Positions 9,949 through 23,200 of a DNA stretch of 64,000 nt are shown piece after piece. The notes below the pieces were generated by a model. That model was not told the DNA's origin and did not search any database. It saw only the letters and a list, made by a program, of their open reading frames with translations. Position 1 is the stretch's first letter; each line of letters begins with the position of its first letter. The DNA comes from Clavelina lepadiformis (lineage: Eukaryota; Chordata; Ascidiacea; Aplousobranchia; Clavelinidae). The DNA is taken from positions 5,518,001 to 5,582,000 of the forward strand of contig NC_135240.1 of NCBI RefSeq assembly GCF_947623445.1. The letters are read 5' to 3'. The position numbers were made by a program, and so were the translations under genes.

Positions 9949-12900
9949 ATGTCACCCGGTGAAGAAATTATTAGTTTTCTGAGAAATATGTTTCGAAAGA
10001 AGGGATTTCCCAGTAAGACATTTTCATCAGGTATGTTTGTATTTGAAAAAACTATTTAATTAAGTCATTTTACTGACATTTAGCAAAGGTTCAACATTTT
10101 CCGCTAATGATAACGCAATCGTTTCATTTTTTGTCAAATAAAAACGCTTGCAACCATCCGCAGGTTAAAAGAAGTCTAATTTCAGTTACATTATTTCAAT
10201 TTAGAACTACGGAGATGCCTAAGCTTTGCCGACCTCCTCTTTCTGTCTTACGGCGCCATAGTCGGAGGGGGAATATATTTCGCCATGGGTCCCGCTTTAC
10301 ATCTGGCAGGGCCGTCGGTGATCTTAAGCTACGTGTTTGCGGGAACGGCTTCCACGCTTTCAGGGCTTTGCTACTCAGGTAAAACATCACCGGCGTAATT
10401 TGTGCAGGATAATGACACTCAATTACAAATCTGTCGTTTAATTGATTGATCGCGCAGAGTTAGGAACGAGGATTCCTATTGCTGGATCGTCCTACCAATA
10501 CGCCTACACCGCGATAGGGGAGCTAATCGGCTTTCTGGTGGGGTGGAACATCGTTATTGGTCATGCAGTAGGAGCTGCTTCGGTGGCAAAGGGCTGCAGC
10601 CAGTATGTAAATTACAAGATGTCTATGCACTTTAAAAGCTTCGGCTTATTAAGACCATTGAGGAAGTTGTGCCGTTACGTAACGCTTCTTTCAAACATTA
10701 CTAGTTTTGAATCAACTTTCACGCTACTAGGTCATTTATATAAACTTGGAAGACAATTTGGCTTGTTACAGGTATATTGACGCCATGTTTGGAAACCCGA
10801 TAAAGAAATACATGCAAGTGCATCTTCCCATGAGCGGTGGCCTTGTGGCGACTTATCCGGACTTTGTTGCCGGTGGTATCATGGCGGTTATAACTGCCTT
10901 TGTTGCATTCGGTATTAAGACGTCTACCATTATGAACATGATTATGACAACAGGAAATGCTTTAATATTCGGGTTTGTCATGGGTGAGTGTAAGTATTCG
11001 CTCAATCGTGGCACAAGTTTCAGGATTAAGGCGATACATAATTTTGGTTACAATCTTCATAATTGTGTTACTCACTGAAGTTTACTGAAGTTTAACTGAA
11101 GTATACCGAAGTATACCGAAGTTTACTGAAGTTTACTGAAGTTTACTGGAGTTTACTGAAGTTTACTGAAGTTTACTGAAGTTTACTGAAGTTTGCTGAA
11201 GTTTGCTGAAGTTTACTGAAGTTTACTGAAGTTTACTGAAGTTTACTGAAGTTTACTGAAGTTTACTGAAGTTTACTGAAGTTTACTGAAGTTTACTGAA
11301 GTTTACTGAAGTTTACTGAAGTTTACTGAAGTTTACTGAAGTTTACTGAAGTTTACTGAAGTTTACTGAAGTTCACTGAAGTTTACTGAAGTTTACTGAA
11401 GTTTACTGAAGTTTACTGAAGTTTACTGAAGTTTACTGAAGTTTGCTGAAGTTTACTTAAGGTTACTGAAGTTTACTGAAGTTTGCTGAAATTTACTGAA
11501 GATTACTGAAGATTACTGAAGTTTACTGAAGTTTGCTGAAATTTGCTGAAATTTGCTGAAATTTACTTAAGTTTGCTGAAGTTTTCAAGCAGTTAAAATA
11601 ATGGTTTCTTCAGAACATTTGCTGTACTTAACAACCACCTATACCGATGCTTTTGCTTCGACTTATAACGCAATGCACGGTGACAATTAACGTTTATTTC
11701 AGTGTCAGGAATCATACTTGGTAAGACTGAAAACATAGCAGGGTCTGAAAGCTGGGGTGGATTTTTTCCTCACGGTTTCACAGGATGTCTAGCTGGTGCC
11801 GCTACCTTGATATACGCTTTTGAAGGATATGAAATACTAGCAACTGTATCAGAGGAGGCGATGAATCCCCTCAGGTGAAACACGGTAGTTTTTCAGCATC
11901 ACTTGTGATTGGTTCTGCACAGACAATGCTTTTGTTTCAGAGATATCCCTTTGTCCATCGTGGCATCGGTCGGTTCAGTCACCGTGTTGTACGCGTTCGT
12001 GTCAATCGCACTGGTTTCACTTCTGCCTTGGTATGAGATTCCCGTTACGTCAACTTTCACAGTCATCTACGCCAAGGTCGGTTGGACCTGGGCTAAATAC
12101 GTCATCACTGTTGGTGTTGTGGCCACGACGGTTGGCTGCTGTATTTCCCTTTTGACGTCAGTCCCACGTTATCTGTACGCAATGGCCCGTGACGGTTTGT
12201 TGATGCCATTTCTCCTTAAAATCAGCGAGCGCACCGGGGTAATAAATTATGAAAAACCTTTTGGCCGACGTAACAAAACACGACGGGGTCAAAGACGAAA
12301 CGGGAATAATCGTTTTACAAATCTTCGCTTCTTTAGGCGCCAATAACAGCAACGGTAATGGGTGGAATGCTTGGAGTACTGCTGGCTATTATCTTCACAA
12401 CCGAAGATCTCATCAATTTACTTTCGGTTGGGCAGCTGCTCGCCTGCTTGTCGGTCGCTTTTGCCCTGATTAAGCTGAGGTACTCGCCCGTGAAGGTGAC
12501 GGCTCAATCAAGGTATGTTTTGAGCGATTAATTTCCAGCTCACTTGAAGTTGATTGTCGCTTTTTATCAGCATTTCCCCTTTTCTTTAACTTTAGCGGTT
12601 CGACGCCTTTTACGAGTTCAGAACGACACGAAGAGGAAGCCGCACAGGAACCTTCTTCGCCCACCAGTCAAACATCTTTGCTTGAGAAAAAGACCGGGAC
12701 ACCCGGGACACCTAAATGCCAACCAGCGGAAAACGAGCATCGATTTATCGGCTGGATCAGAAGTTTCGAGCCGGGCTCCATCCCGACAGCGCTGTTATTG
12801 ATTTGCATTGTGTTTACCGCCGGGGCTCTTGCTTTGTTTATTTTTGGGCACAAATGGCTGGAGTCGTGGTGGTTTATAACCCTTGCTGTTGTCTTCGTGA

Positions 12901-13420
12901 CCATCGCACTGGCCAGTTTGTTGCTTCTTTACGCTTTCGTCAGAGACGACAACTTTCCAACGTTTAAGGTGAGAAAGATTGGTTATAAGAGTCATTTTTA
13001 TTCTTCGTATTAGCATAAGCAGCAAATCTTTTTTTTACCAGAGATGTCGATCAATCCTAATGTAATTAAGCAGTCAATTGTAAACTAATATCCGCCTTTA
13101 ATTTACACAGCTACCATTGGTTCCATTGTTACCTTATACTACGATACTTATCAACTTAGCTCTATTGCTAAGCATACAAAAAGACACTTGGATACGACTC
13201 TCTATATGGATGGGGATAGGTAAGCGAGGATATAGGAATAGATCGCGTTTTACAACTTCAAACCAAGTGCTATAAATCTATTAACACGAAGCGATTTAAT
13301 CCTTTGATATTTACAGGGTTGATAATATACTTTTCTTACGGATATCGACACAGCAAGCTTCACAAATGCCTTCCAAAAGATGATATTCCTGACAACCCTG
13401 ATAGCTCTCATAGTTCTTGA
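9949..13420 (+). CDS. Cationic amino-acid transporter, CAT/SLC7 family (right palindrome arm, gene 2)
   Basis: Ten exons: 9949-10030, 10205-10378, 10458-10602, 10772-10983, 11703-11874, 11941-12238, 12337-12512, 12596-12968, 13111-13219, 13317-13420. They give an uninterrupted 614-residue protein. It has the CAT pattern: cytosolic N-terminus, [65 protein letters not shown], a polar cytosolic loop rich in Ser, Glu and Pro in exon 8, and a membrane-ending tail [12 protein letters not shown]. Expected role: plasma-membrane uptake of basic amino acids. It is the head-to-head partner of the gene at 3766-6830 and keeps what looks like the original C-terminus ([12 protein letters not shown]). Intron 4 holds the large 10-base minisatellite. 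Compared with the genes at 14331 and 20235, TM1 reads GGGIYF instead of GSGLYV. Confidence 0.92.
11079..11584 (+). repeat. 10-base minisatellite, about 50 copies, intronic
   Basis: Near-perfect head-to-tail copies of GTTTACTGAA fill about 500 bases of intron 4 of the right-arm transporter gene, with variants (GTTTGCTGAA, ATTTGCTGAA) gathered at the 3' edge. The left palindrome arm has about eight copies at the matching place, so the array changed length after the duplication. The period is close to one turn of the DNA helix. Confidence 0.95.
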
Positions 13421-14330
13421 GTTGTTTACTGTTATAACCGTTAGACCTTGTGTTCAAAAGTTTTTCTTTCTTCCGTTTCATTTATTTCAATAGATCGTAA
13501 TGCCAGTGCAAAGTGCTTAATACGGGGATTTACCCATACATGATACAAGTAGGTGTTATTAATTTATTATGCTTTAAAACGTTTACAGAAACACATAGGC
13601 AGAATATACAACCTATGGCTGCTACCCGTTCGTTATATCTATCATATAAGCTAGCGCCTGAATAAATACCATATGTTGAATGAGTTAAACGCTTTGGTTA
13701 GACGAGTGGCGACTTCCGGAATTGAAGCGCAGTTCGAACAACGTCATAGAAGTGTTGATGTATTGCTTAGCCTGGAAGAGGGATTCGGGGAATAGTATTG
13801 CTCAGTTTTGTACAGGAAATAAACGACCTGATAGAATGTGCTGCAACACGCTGATGCTGTCTTATGTTGCGAGCAGCATCGTTCTATTAATAACAAAACA
13901 ACATAACGTTTAAATATTTTCGTTTCACGCAATCACAACTGTTGAACAGTTTTGTGCGAAGCAAAGAACACGACTGGACGTAGTTTTCAGACTAATACGT
14001 TGTGAGTGTAATTAGCTTATAGCTGCAGGCTACTCAATGCACGTAGTTGCAAGTTAAACGGCTGCTGAGTGTAAGTTCGCTTTCTAGATTAATGCCATGT
14101 AATAGCTGCTGTTGTTACGTAGAAGTTAGGCGACACATCTAGACAAAATATTTCGTGTTCAAGAAAGTACGTAGCAAATATCTTTAATAAACGGTAACAT
14201 AGTTTCAGAATTTTCCCAAACTACCAGGCAAAGACGCAAAGTTGTGAATAGTAGAGAAACAAAAGTTTAAATTTCATTGAAAAGACTTGATTGACACTTA
14301 CTGAAGAGTAAGTAGCCCAACTGCTGCAGA
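13421..14330. other. Spacer between transporter genes 2 and 3
   Basis: About 0.9 kb holding the 3' flank of the right-arm gene and the promoter region of the next. Homology to the left palindrome arm stops near 13385. I see no RNA gene, coding frame or element in it. Confidence 0.5.
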
Positions 14331-17300
14331 ATGAAAAAATGTTCAACATTTTGCAGTAATCTCATCAGAAAAAAGGATTTGTCGGCTGATCTACTTCGGA
14401 AAGGTTTGAAACGGACTGGAACATTTGTCGTTTTGTGCAAACATTTTGGTTATGTTACTTCATTTAGGGCTGTGTGTATCGAGCGCTGTCATTCAAACCA
14501 CCTTGGGGTCGTCCACCACATTCTTCAGTAACAACCGCAGCAACGATATTAATAATATTTTCAGACTTAGCGAAGGCTCTGACGTTGTCCGATTTGACCT
14601 TCCTAGCTATCGGTTCCATGATAGGATCCGGTCTCTACGTTCTAACAGGAGAAGTTGCCCGCCATGTCGCCGGACCATCGATTGTCATCAGTTACGCAAT
14701 AGCGGCAGTGGCGTCCGGATTTTCCGCCGTATGTTACGCAGGTATAGATAGGTCGCTACCTGATGAACTTATACCTGCTGATCAACCAAATACGAGGTTC
14801 TTTTCATTATGTGCAAGCCAATACGTGTTGATGCAGAGTTCGCGGCGAGAATTCCCATCACCGGATCGGCCTATCAATTCACATACTTAAGTATCGGCGA
14901 GTTGTGGGCCTTTGTTATTGGCTGGAACGTTTTTGTCGAGCATGCTGTCTCCGTTGCCGCCGTAGCAAGAGCGTGGAGTGGGTGAGATATGTTGAGAATA
15001 ACTGAGAGTAAAATGTTACATGTTGCAACTAATTGAAAAGCATGGTCGCCTCATAATCTACTACCGCAAAACATCTATTCAATAACCTTTGCATATTAGC
15101 GTAATGAATTAAAATTAGTAGATTACAAAGCAGACTATGACCTGTATTGTGATGACGTATGATACATTTTTCCTTGCTGGCAGCCAACCCAGAGTGATTT
15201 ATGACCTATCTCTGGCAAACGCTAAGACATACAACACACATTAAAACAACTCGTCAACACTGATGTATCAACAGGTACTTGGATGGCATGTTCGGGCATC
15301 CGATACGAAATTACTCGGTCGAACATTTTCCAATGCCCGGCGGATTCATTGCTACTTACCCGGACTTTTTAGCTGGTGGTGTGGTTATACTAATGACCAT
15401 AATCATCGCGTGTGGGGTCAAGTTGTCATCGAAACTCAACATCGTTTTTGCCACTTTGAACCTGACCGTGATTCTTTTCGTTTTTTGTAAGTATGATGTT
15501 GATGTGGTAAATTTGGGGCGTGACGTCGTGGAATGTAGTCGAGCGATGAAATTGTTTTTGTAAAGATCACGCCCAAGTTCATGACCCGTCTATCACCATT
15601 CACAGGTAACGAAATGCACCTAGACCAGTCCTACCCAACTTTTTTCAACTCGCGACCATCTTTACAGACATTTTTTAGACCTACTAGTCCAGATGAATGT
15701 TGCAGATAACGTTAGTTAGTTACATAGTTAAACAAGTTTGGGTAAAAACAATTTTCAAAATATGCGTTTACAGTAGCTACTAGGCTTACTACGGTTTCTC
15801 TTCACGGTATTCGCTTTTTCTGTGCTGTAACATTTCGTTATGCTTTGCGGCCTGCCCGTGGGATAGCGCTGACTTAAACAATGCTGTTAAGTAAACGAAC
15901 GTGATATAATCAATAAACACAACCATGTTGATAGCTGATGAAACATTAATGATCACATCTTTGTCACCAGGTAGTGGAATGTACCTCGCAAAGGGGGAAT
16001 ATTGGGATGGAGAAGAAAATTTCTTTCCTTACGGCTGGTCGGGCACCATCAGTGGCGCCGCAACTCTCATATTTTCTTATGTCGGTTATGAGGTTGTGGC
16101 ATCAGCCACGGAAGAAGCGGTCAACAGTAAAAGGTACGAAACAATTCTGATCACAAACTGCAGGAGGAAGGGCGGTTGGCTTATCGCAAATGCAATCTAA
16201 TGATTTTTAAGCGGAAATGTAATGATGCTATTAACGGTTTCTGCAAGTACAGAAATTACAGCTTCCGCTATGGTAAAATTTCTAAACCAACTAGAACTTA
16301 CGTCGTGTTGTTACATTTTACGTAATGTGTTGCTGTCAGCCTGCTGTCGAGTGGTCGCACGAATAGGCTACTGTATATGACATACCTATATGTGTAAGCA
16401 TTTGCTGTGCAAATAGGCAGTTTCTACAGTAAGTTTGCCGATATCACCTCAGTAATTCAGTATCTGTTTAGGGATGTTCCCCTATCGCTTCTCATTTCGT
16501 TGTCGGTGACGGTGCTTGCCTACACGGGAGCGTCCAGTGCTTTAACCCTTATGGTTCCTTACGACACTATATCGGTCGAATCGCCATTTCCCTCCGCTTA
16601 CAAGGCCAGGGGCTGGGGATGGGCGAGGTACTTGGTGTCTGTCGGGGCGCTGGCGGCCATGACCACGGCCCTACTTTCAGCCATGCTCGTAGTGCCCCGC
16701 TACATATACGCCATGGCCAGGGACGGGCTTATCATTAAATTCTTCACGAAAGTTAATAAGAAAACAGCCGTAAGTAAAACCTAGTTTTAGTTGAATATAT
16801 CCCCAGTCAAAACAGTAGCTTAAAGGCACTTATAAGAGGGACATTTAACAAATACAATATAGTTATTTGCGCTAAATGTCGCTGTATGTTTAGGTTCCAG
16901 TGGCAGCGACCATAACTTGTGGTGCGTTTTGTTTGTTGCTCACCTTGCTTTTTAACTTACAAATTCTGGTGGAGTTTATATCGATCGGGCAACTTACGGC
17001 TTGCACCTTCGTATCTATTTGCGTCATAAAACTGAGATATGGACCCAATGTTATTTCAAGGTAAGCAAATTCCATACGATCATGACTTAACCTTTTCTTG
17101 ATGATTTCCGAAGTCTTAAAGAAATAAAGAGAAAAAATGTGAGAGCGCTTATCTCTATGTGCTCAGATACGTTTGATTACATCAATTTTTTCCTCCAAGC
17201 TCTATTACATAAACGTAAACTTACAGTCCTTTGAAAAAATATTATTCTTTATCGTTTTACATAAACCACTGAGCTTAAAACGATTGTTCGTTACAGTTAC

Positions 17301-18763
17301 GAAACAATGGTGGAGGATAATCTTCCAGGGAACGCAATAGAGATGCAAATTCAACCAAAGATAGCGGAGGAGAGGGAAGGCGAGAACGAACTGAAAAAAG
17401 AAGAGACGCCGTTTTCTGATTTGCCGCCGAATTACAGCAGCATTGACAACACTTCAACTTCATCCGAGAGCAACCGAGTTATAACAAATGAACAAAAACA
17501 ATGCGGGATGATACGGGTCGGGATTCTGGAGTCCAGAGTCGGCTTCCTCTTCCAGTGGACGCACAATTTTAGTCCGGGAGATGTTCCCTTTTACTCCTTG
17601 GTTGTAGCCATCTTCTTCACCATAGTAGCAGCTGTTATGTTGCTATTCGGGCAAGCTTACTACCATCAATGGTGGTTTATAATTATATTAACTCTCAGTA
17701 TATTTGTAGCGTCTGCTGCGGTCGTGTTCATAAGTGCGTTTTACCCGGACAGGGAAATGAAAACGTTTAAAGTAAGTTTGTTTCAAATGGGGCATCGTTA
17801 CTGTTAATAGCCCCGAAATTGATTTAACAATTAAAATATCAATTTATTATAAATCACTACCTGCTGCGTGGCGCGGTTAATTATTTAATTTAAAATCTTC
17901 AAAATGTTCTTCAGCCTTCTGCGCACAGTAGATGTAACTGTTCCAACTGCTAAGTTTGTGAAAAACTTGCTTAAAGTTTATTAAGTTGTTCTTATCCGCT
18001 TAAAACCGACACCATCTTGCTAGGTACCATTGGTCCCTTACGTTCCATTCATCAGCATTGTGATCAACATAATCCTTATCCTGAAGCTTCAACCTTTGAC
18101 CTGGGTACGATTTGTGGTGTGGCTCGTTGTAGGTAAGGCTTTGTGACGTAAGTAACGATCATAGGCCTACCGCCCTAAACATATGGAAGGCAATGGTGGA
18201 TAAAGTTGAAAATTTTACATGTAATGTGATAAAAGATTTGTATAACTTGGAAAACTGCGTGATGGCAACTTTTAAAAACCAAAATTATTGCGTCTGATGT
18301 TCATGAAGTAGACTAATTAATTAGTTTTTAAATTTTTGTATCTGTGTAATAGGTATAAGATTAGGTTTAGCTTAGCGAGACGATAGAAGACTGATCATGT
18401 AGTTTCAGCGTTTAGACTAGTTAGTATGTGTTCCAAAAAGAAAATTAGAGTAGGGATTTTTACATTGATGCATTTCCACAAAGATATCTTATAACTCGCC
18501 ATTTTTGTCTCACGTGATCATTGCAAGTAACGATTACTTGCAGCTAACATGGCCTTCCATGGTTATACAACTACTTTCAGGAATCATTGGCGTTTTCTAA
18601 CCCTCTAGTTTTGGGGAAACGTGTCATTGAAAAATGGCTGCCAGCTACGAAACTGCTACATAATGTGGTTTAGAAATTGCATTGTTCGAAATATGTTGTT
18701 ACAGGTCTGGTCATCTACTTCACCTACGGTTATTGGCACAGTAAAGCGAGGAAAGAAGAATGA
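14331..18763 (+). CDS. Cationic amino-acid transporter, CAT/SLC7 family (gene 3)
   Basis: Ten exons: 14331-14403, 14565-14741, 14837-14981, 15275-15486, 15971-16133, 16472-16769, 16894-17060, 17297-17771, 18024-18132, 18705-18763, joining in frame to 625 residues. Exons 3, 4, 6 and 9 have the same lengths (145, 212, 298, 109) as in the other three genes of the array. TM1 is GSMIGSGLYVLTG, closer to typical CATs than in the palindrome pair. It also has [50 protein letters not shown] and YFTYGYWHS. The intracellular loop in exon 8 is long and acidic. Expected role: basic amino-acid transport at the plasma membrane. The short tail ends KARKEE. It is closest to the next gene downstream. Confidence 0.92.
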
Positions 18764-20234
18764 CGACAACAGCTCATCAAAATCACGAACCAAATAACCT
18801 TAGTTATAGGCAATTTGCGGCAAGCTGTGTTGTTAAAACTCGATGGGCTTAACGACAAGAGTCGTATGCAAATCTACTTTTTCTGACTCGATTCAAGTCA
18901 AGTCAAGTCATATAATGCTATATATGGCTCGGGTTGTTCTAAGACACATAACCCTAGTCGAGTCGATGCCGTATTTTATAAATATACTTTCTGACGTCAC
19001 ATTAAGCGCTTTATCTTGTTGTTTGATATTCGCTGTCGCACTAAACGGACCAATATATCCCGTCGCCGCTATCTACGTCATGTTGCCACGAGGTGCGACG
19101 TACAGAGCAATATTTTGCTGCTACACAGCATATATCTCAGTTTGACCTGAGTCATTAAGCCCCTCAATTTAGCAAATTTTATTTCTTTTTTTGTTGTTCC
19201 TTTCTGTTTCTCTATGTCTATGTCTGCTGTTTTGTAAATAATGTTTTTTACGATTGCCTGTAAATTTTGGGCTGCATTTGGCAAAATAAACTCTCATTTT
19301 CTTTCTCATGGCACCACTGCTTGATTATTATTTCGAAAAGTTGAAATTTGCGTTGGTTATTTTCGTGGCTTTAAAACTGCGTATTCATTTATTTTTATTT
19401 CTTCGACTTCTGTGCCAGAACGTATAGTATGTTCGCATTTAAAAAAACCAATTAATCATAATAAACGTCACTGGGGAGCTTCTAAATTAAGATGATGACG
19501 AGGCAGTGGCCTAGTTTTATTTCTCGCAATGAAACACAATCAATAAAATCCTTTTAAGCTTCTCATCTTTACAGCAATTTTCATGGAATACGCGAGCACT
19601 GTGTTTGGTTTGATGCGATCTTTGTTGATTTTGCTTCGAAAGGTCAAACAATTTGTCCGATGACGTGTGCACTGTCCTGCGTCAACTGCCCTTAGAGATG
19701 CAGATCGAACGTTTTTCTTGTTTCAACCAAAATTGCGAGATTTTTTTATAGTATTGTAGATTTGCCTTTTAAAATTTTACAGTCTAAAGATGATGCAGTG
19801 ATATTCAATTCTAGCCTGGGACGACCGTGCCTATTTGTGTTCAATTCAAATTTCAATAAAGTTTTGTAACAATTGAGTTGAATATGTAAATTGTAAAATG
19901 TCAGTGTTACTTCACGCGTAGGACGACTCTTACGCAAGCATATAGAGGCAGAAAGCAGTCAATTTTACGCCGAAATTCACGCCGGAAAGTGATAAACCAT
20001 GACAGGCGACCAGAATTAACCATGAATATTGAAACGAAACAACACTGACGCATCGTTCCAATGTTCTAACCCTCGCCCTTCGCGTTCTATCAGCTTGTCA
20101 TGTATTCTCTCTGGTAAAGGCGAGCATTTCGAAGTTGGACTTTTTAATAATTCATAGACGTCGAATCAATGGAATAGGAAAGACGCGTTCATTTGAGCTT
20201 GAGTTTTGATCGAAGCAACAGCCTGACAGCCGTC
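18764..20234. other. Spacer between transporter genes 3 and 4
   Basis: About 1.5 kb with a short CAAGT tandem run near 18895 and AATAAA-type signals near 19285. Otherwise nothing coding or repeated is seen. Confidence 0.45.
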
Positions 20235-23200
20235 ATGGCACTAAGGAGTCATTGTAAAGATTTTCTGAATAATTTGGTTAGGAAGAAAAACATAACCGAA
20301 GACATTATGAGGAAAGGTGAGAATTGTTTATGGTTATTTCTAATTAGGTTTTTGTCCAATTAACTCAACGTTCTTAACTTTTCTTTAACTCTTTGACATG
20401 GTGGTGAATAAACTGTGGTTGCAAAATAATGCGTCTGTGATTAGCCGTGTTTTTGCGATCTGTATTTGCAAAGATATTTCCATATATGAACCAATCAAAG
20501 CTTAGTCTATCTTCCTTCGTTTCGTAAGCAAATGATTGTTTAATAACGAAATAGATTTTAAAGAGAAGATGTTTTGGCTCATATTTCAGTGCGAGTCAAC
20601 TAATATAATGCAATAGCAAAACCACTTTAAAATTTCAGGTTTATTTTATGATAGCTAGTAAGCGTAATATTGTAAGGTCACGTATGACATAGACAACCCA
20701 AGTGTAACCCTTAGCTTCCAAAACAGTTGGGAATCCATCAGCACTTAACAACAACAGACGCTGTACGTTCTCATGTTTGCATAAGGCCAGTCAACCACCA
20801 TTTGATGAAAATAAACTAAAGTGATTTTATTGGTAGCTCGCGAGCATTTAAACGTTAAGATTGTATTTACATTTGGAAGCAAAGGTCGATGAATCAATTC
20901 TGTTAGTGGATTAGTCGTGCGTCGTCGTCTCAAGCGCGCTTAATTATCCCTTTCGGTGGGAATTGATGATAAAAAATTCAAAACATAACTTTCACAAGCT
21001 GCTTTGTTTCGAGGAGCACAAGATTTACAAATGATGAAGCACAAACTACTGAAACTATAAGCACTCAATCATATCACAATCATATCATATTACATAAGCT
21101 CATATCATCATCATTATGATATGATTAATGTTTAGATCTGAAGAAAGTGCTGAAATTATCCGATTTAACTTTCCTCGCGGTTGGCTCTATGATCGGTTCT
21201 GGCCTATACGTACTCACAGGAGCAGTAGCAAGAATAGCCGGGCCTTCAATCGTCATCAGTTACTTCCTGGCAGCGGTTGCTTCCATCTTGTCGGCAGTTT
21301 GTTACGCTGGTGAGATTTTTTAATCGTTCGCAATATTAGCAAGAGTATAACCTTGTATAAGCGCGAAGTGGTGTCGGTAAACGGCGGAATAAATTTATTA
21401 AAATGTTCGTAATTCCAGAATTTGCTGCCCGAGTTCCAGTCACTGGATCGGCGTACCAGTATACCTACCTCAGCATCGGAGAAATTTGGGCGTTTGTCGT
21501 TGGCTGGAATGTCTTTCTCGAGCACACGGTGTTGGCTGCTTCCATTGCAAAAGGATGGAGCGGGTGGGTTCTTGCTACGACGTGCACCGACCCTGTCCAA
21601 TACAATGATCACTGCTAAAATCAACAACGCAATACTGGCAGATAACGTGCCGATTATTTTCAAGCTGTGGCCGCGTTATAGATTTTATGTTGTCAAGTTA
21701 AAGATTTTCGTTGTTATGTACGCTACGCAATATGCAACAACAGTTTTAGCTTTAATAAGCAGCAAACAGTTGGCAGTTGGATTTGATCAAAATAGCCAAT
21801 TTTTATTCTGCGTGCAATCTCGTTCTTATCTACTTGTTAAAAGCCCTTATACCGACCAATGCAAAGTGCAGCAAGGTTTAAAAATTACTCGTCTATTTCT
21901 TTCGTTCCATGAAACTTCCGTTAAGTTTGATCATGAAATAACTCGTTTAATTTGCAGCCGGTGAAGCCATTACGGCCCAGTTCGGAGTATTTTGGTTGGA
22001 CACATCTCTCATATATACAGTAGCATAGAGTTATGTGAACTAGGCGCTAGCAGGCTGTTTGTTGGTTACTTGTAGCCTAAACAACTCGTGCATCAACAGG
22101 TACGTGGACGGGTTGTGCGGTTTTGCCATCAGCACATTTCTCAAAAAACAACTTCCGATGCCAGGTGGTCTTGTAGCAGAATATCCGGATTTCCTGGCTG
22201 GGATGCTCGTCATACTTCTCACGCTAATCGTTGCAAGAGGAGTAAAGATCTCATCCACGGTCAACATCTTCTTCGCTGCCGTGAACTTGACCGTGATCGT
22301 TTTTATCTTTTGTGAGTTCTTGGAAATGTTTTATGAAGGTTTTGAGATATGCTTTGTGTAATGTTTTAGCTTTGCTTTGCTTTGTTTTGCACAGTGTTTG
22401 ATGTTTTTGGCTTAGATGTATTTAGCATATTGTAGTCTGTACGTCCGTTGATTCAGAAAACAGAAGAAAATCGGGTCGCAAAAAACAGAAGATATTTAAC
22501 AGAAAAAGTCTCAAATCGAACGAGATTTCACGTCGCCTTTTTTTACTCAGGTACCGGCATGTACTTGGCAAAAGGAGAGTACTGGCAGGGTGAAAAGACT
22601 TTCTTCCCTCATGGATGGTCCGGTACAATCAGTGGCGCCGCCACTCTAATATTTTCTTACGTTGGTTATGAAGTCGTTGCCACAGCAACGGAGGAATCTG
22701 TCAATCCGAAACGGTAAATTTTCTTAATCACATAATGTAAAAGAAATTGAAAAATTGTTGTGAGAATAAATGCATGTATCGTGATATTGTACACGACTCT
22801 GTGCATATGCTTTAAGTAACGCATATTTCCACCAATGCGTGGACACAATCTAATCAAAGGATCACTCCAGCATAGAAGAAATTTAGTTATAGCAAATTAC
22901 AGGCATTTCGTGTATTGCTATCGTCAGGTAAAGCAGCTATAATTCAACACAGTGGGTAGAGGAATGGAAACGTGATGGCAAAGACCTCAAATAGGCATAT
23001 TGCTAAAGTTTAAAACTGTTCGCCTTTTTTGATCGACAGCGACGTTCCTCTGTCCTTGCTAATTTCTCTCTCTGTCGTCGTGGTGGCGTATGTTGGAGTT
23101 TCCACGGCGCTGACACTTATGGTGCCCTGGGATTTAATCTCCGTATCTTCTCCGTTCCCAAACGCTTACCACTTCAGGGGATGGGACTGGGCTGGATACG

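Larger units (their letters stand above)
3825..13385. repeat. Palindromic inverted duplication carrying two SLC7 genes
   Basis: The left arm (about 3825-7615) and right arm (about 8545-13385) are reverse complements of each other, covering exons, introns and upstream DNA of two transporter genes that start towards the centre. The spacer is only about 0.9 kb. The right arm has an extra block, about 8660-9287, that includes a small hAT element, and a much larger intron minisatellite. Exonic identity is very high by eye, with scattered substitutions. This implies recent origin or continuing gene conversion. Confidence 0.85.

Noticed and set aside
11079-11584. A CRISPR-like array
   Set aside because: The units are contiguous 10-mers with no spacers, inside an intron of an animal gene.
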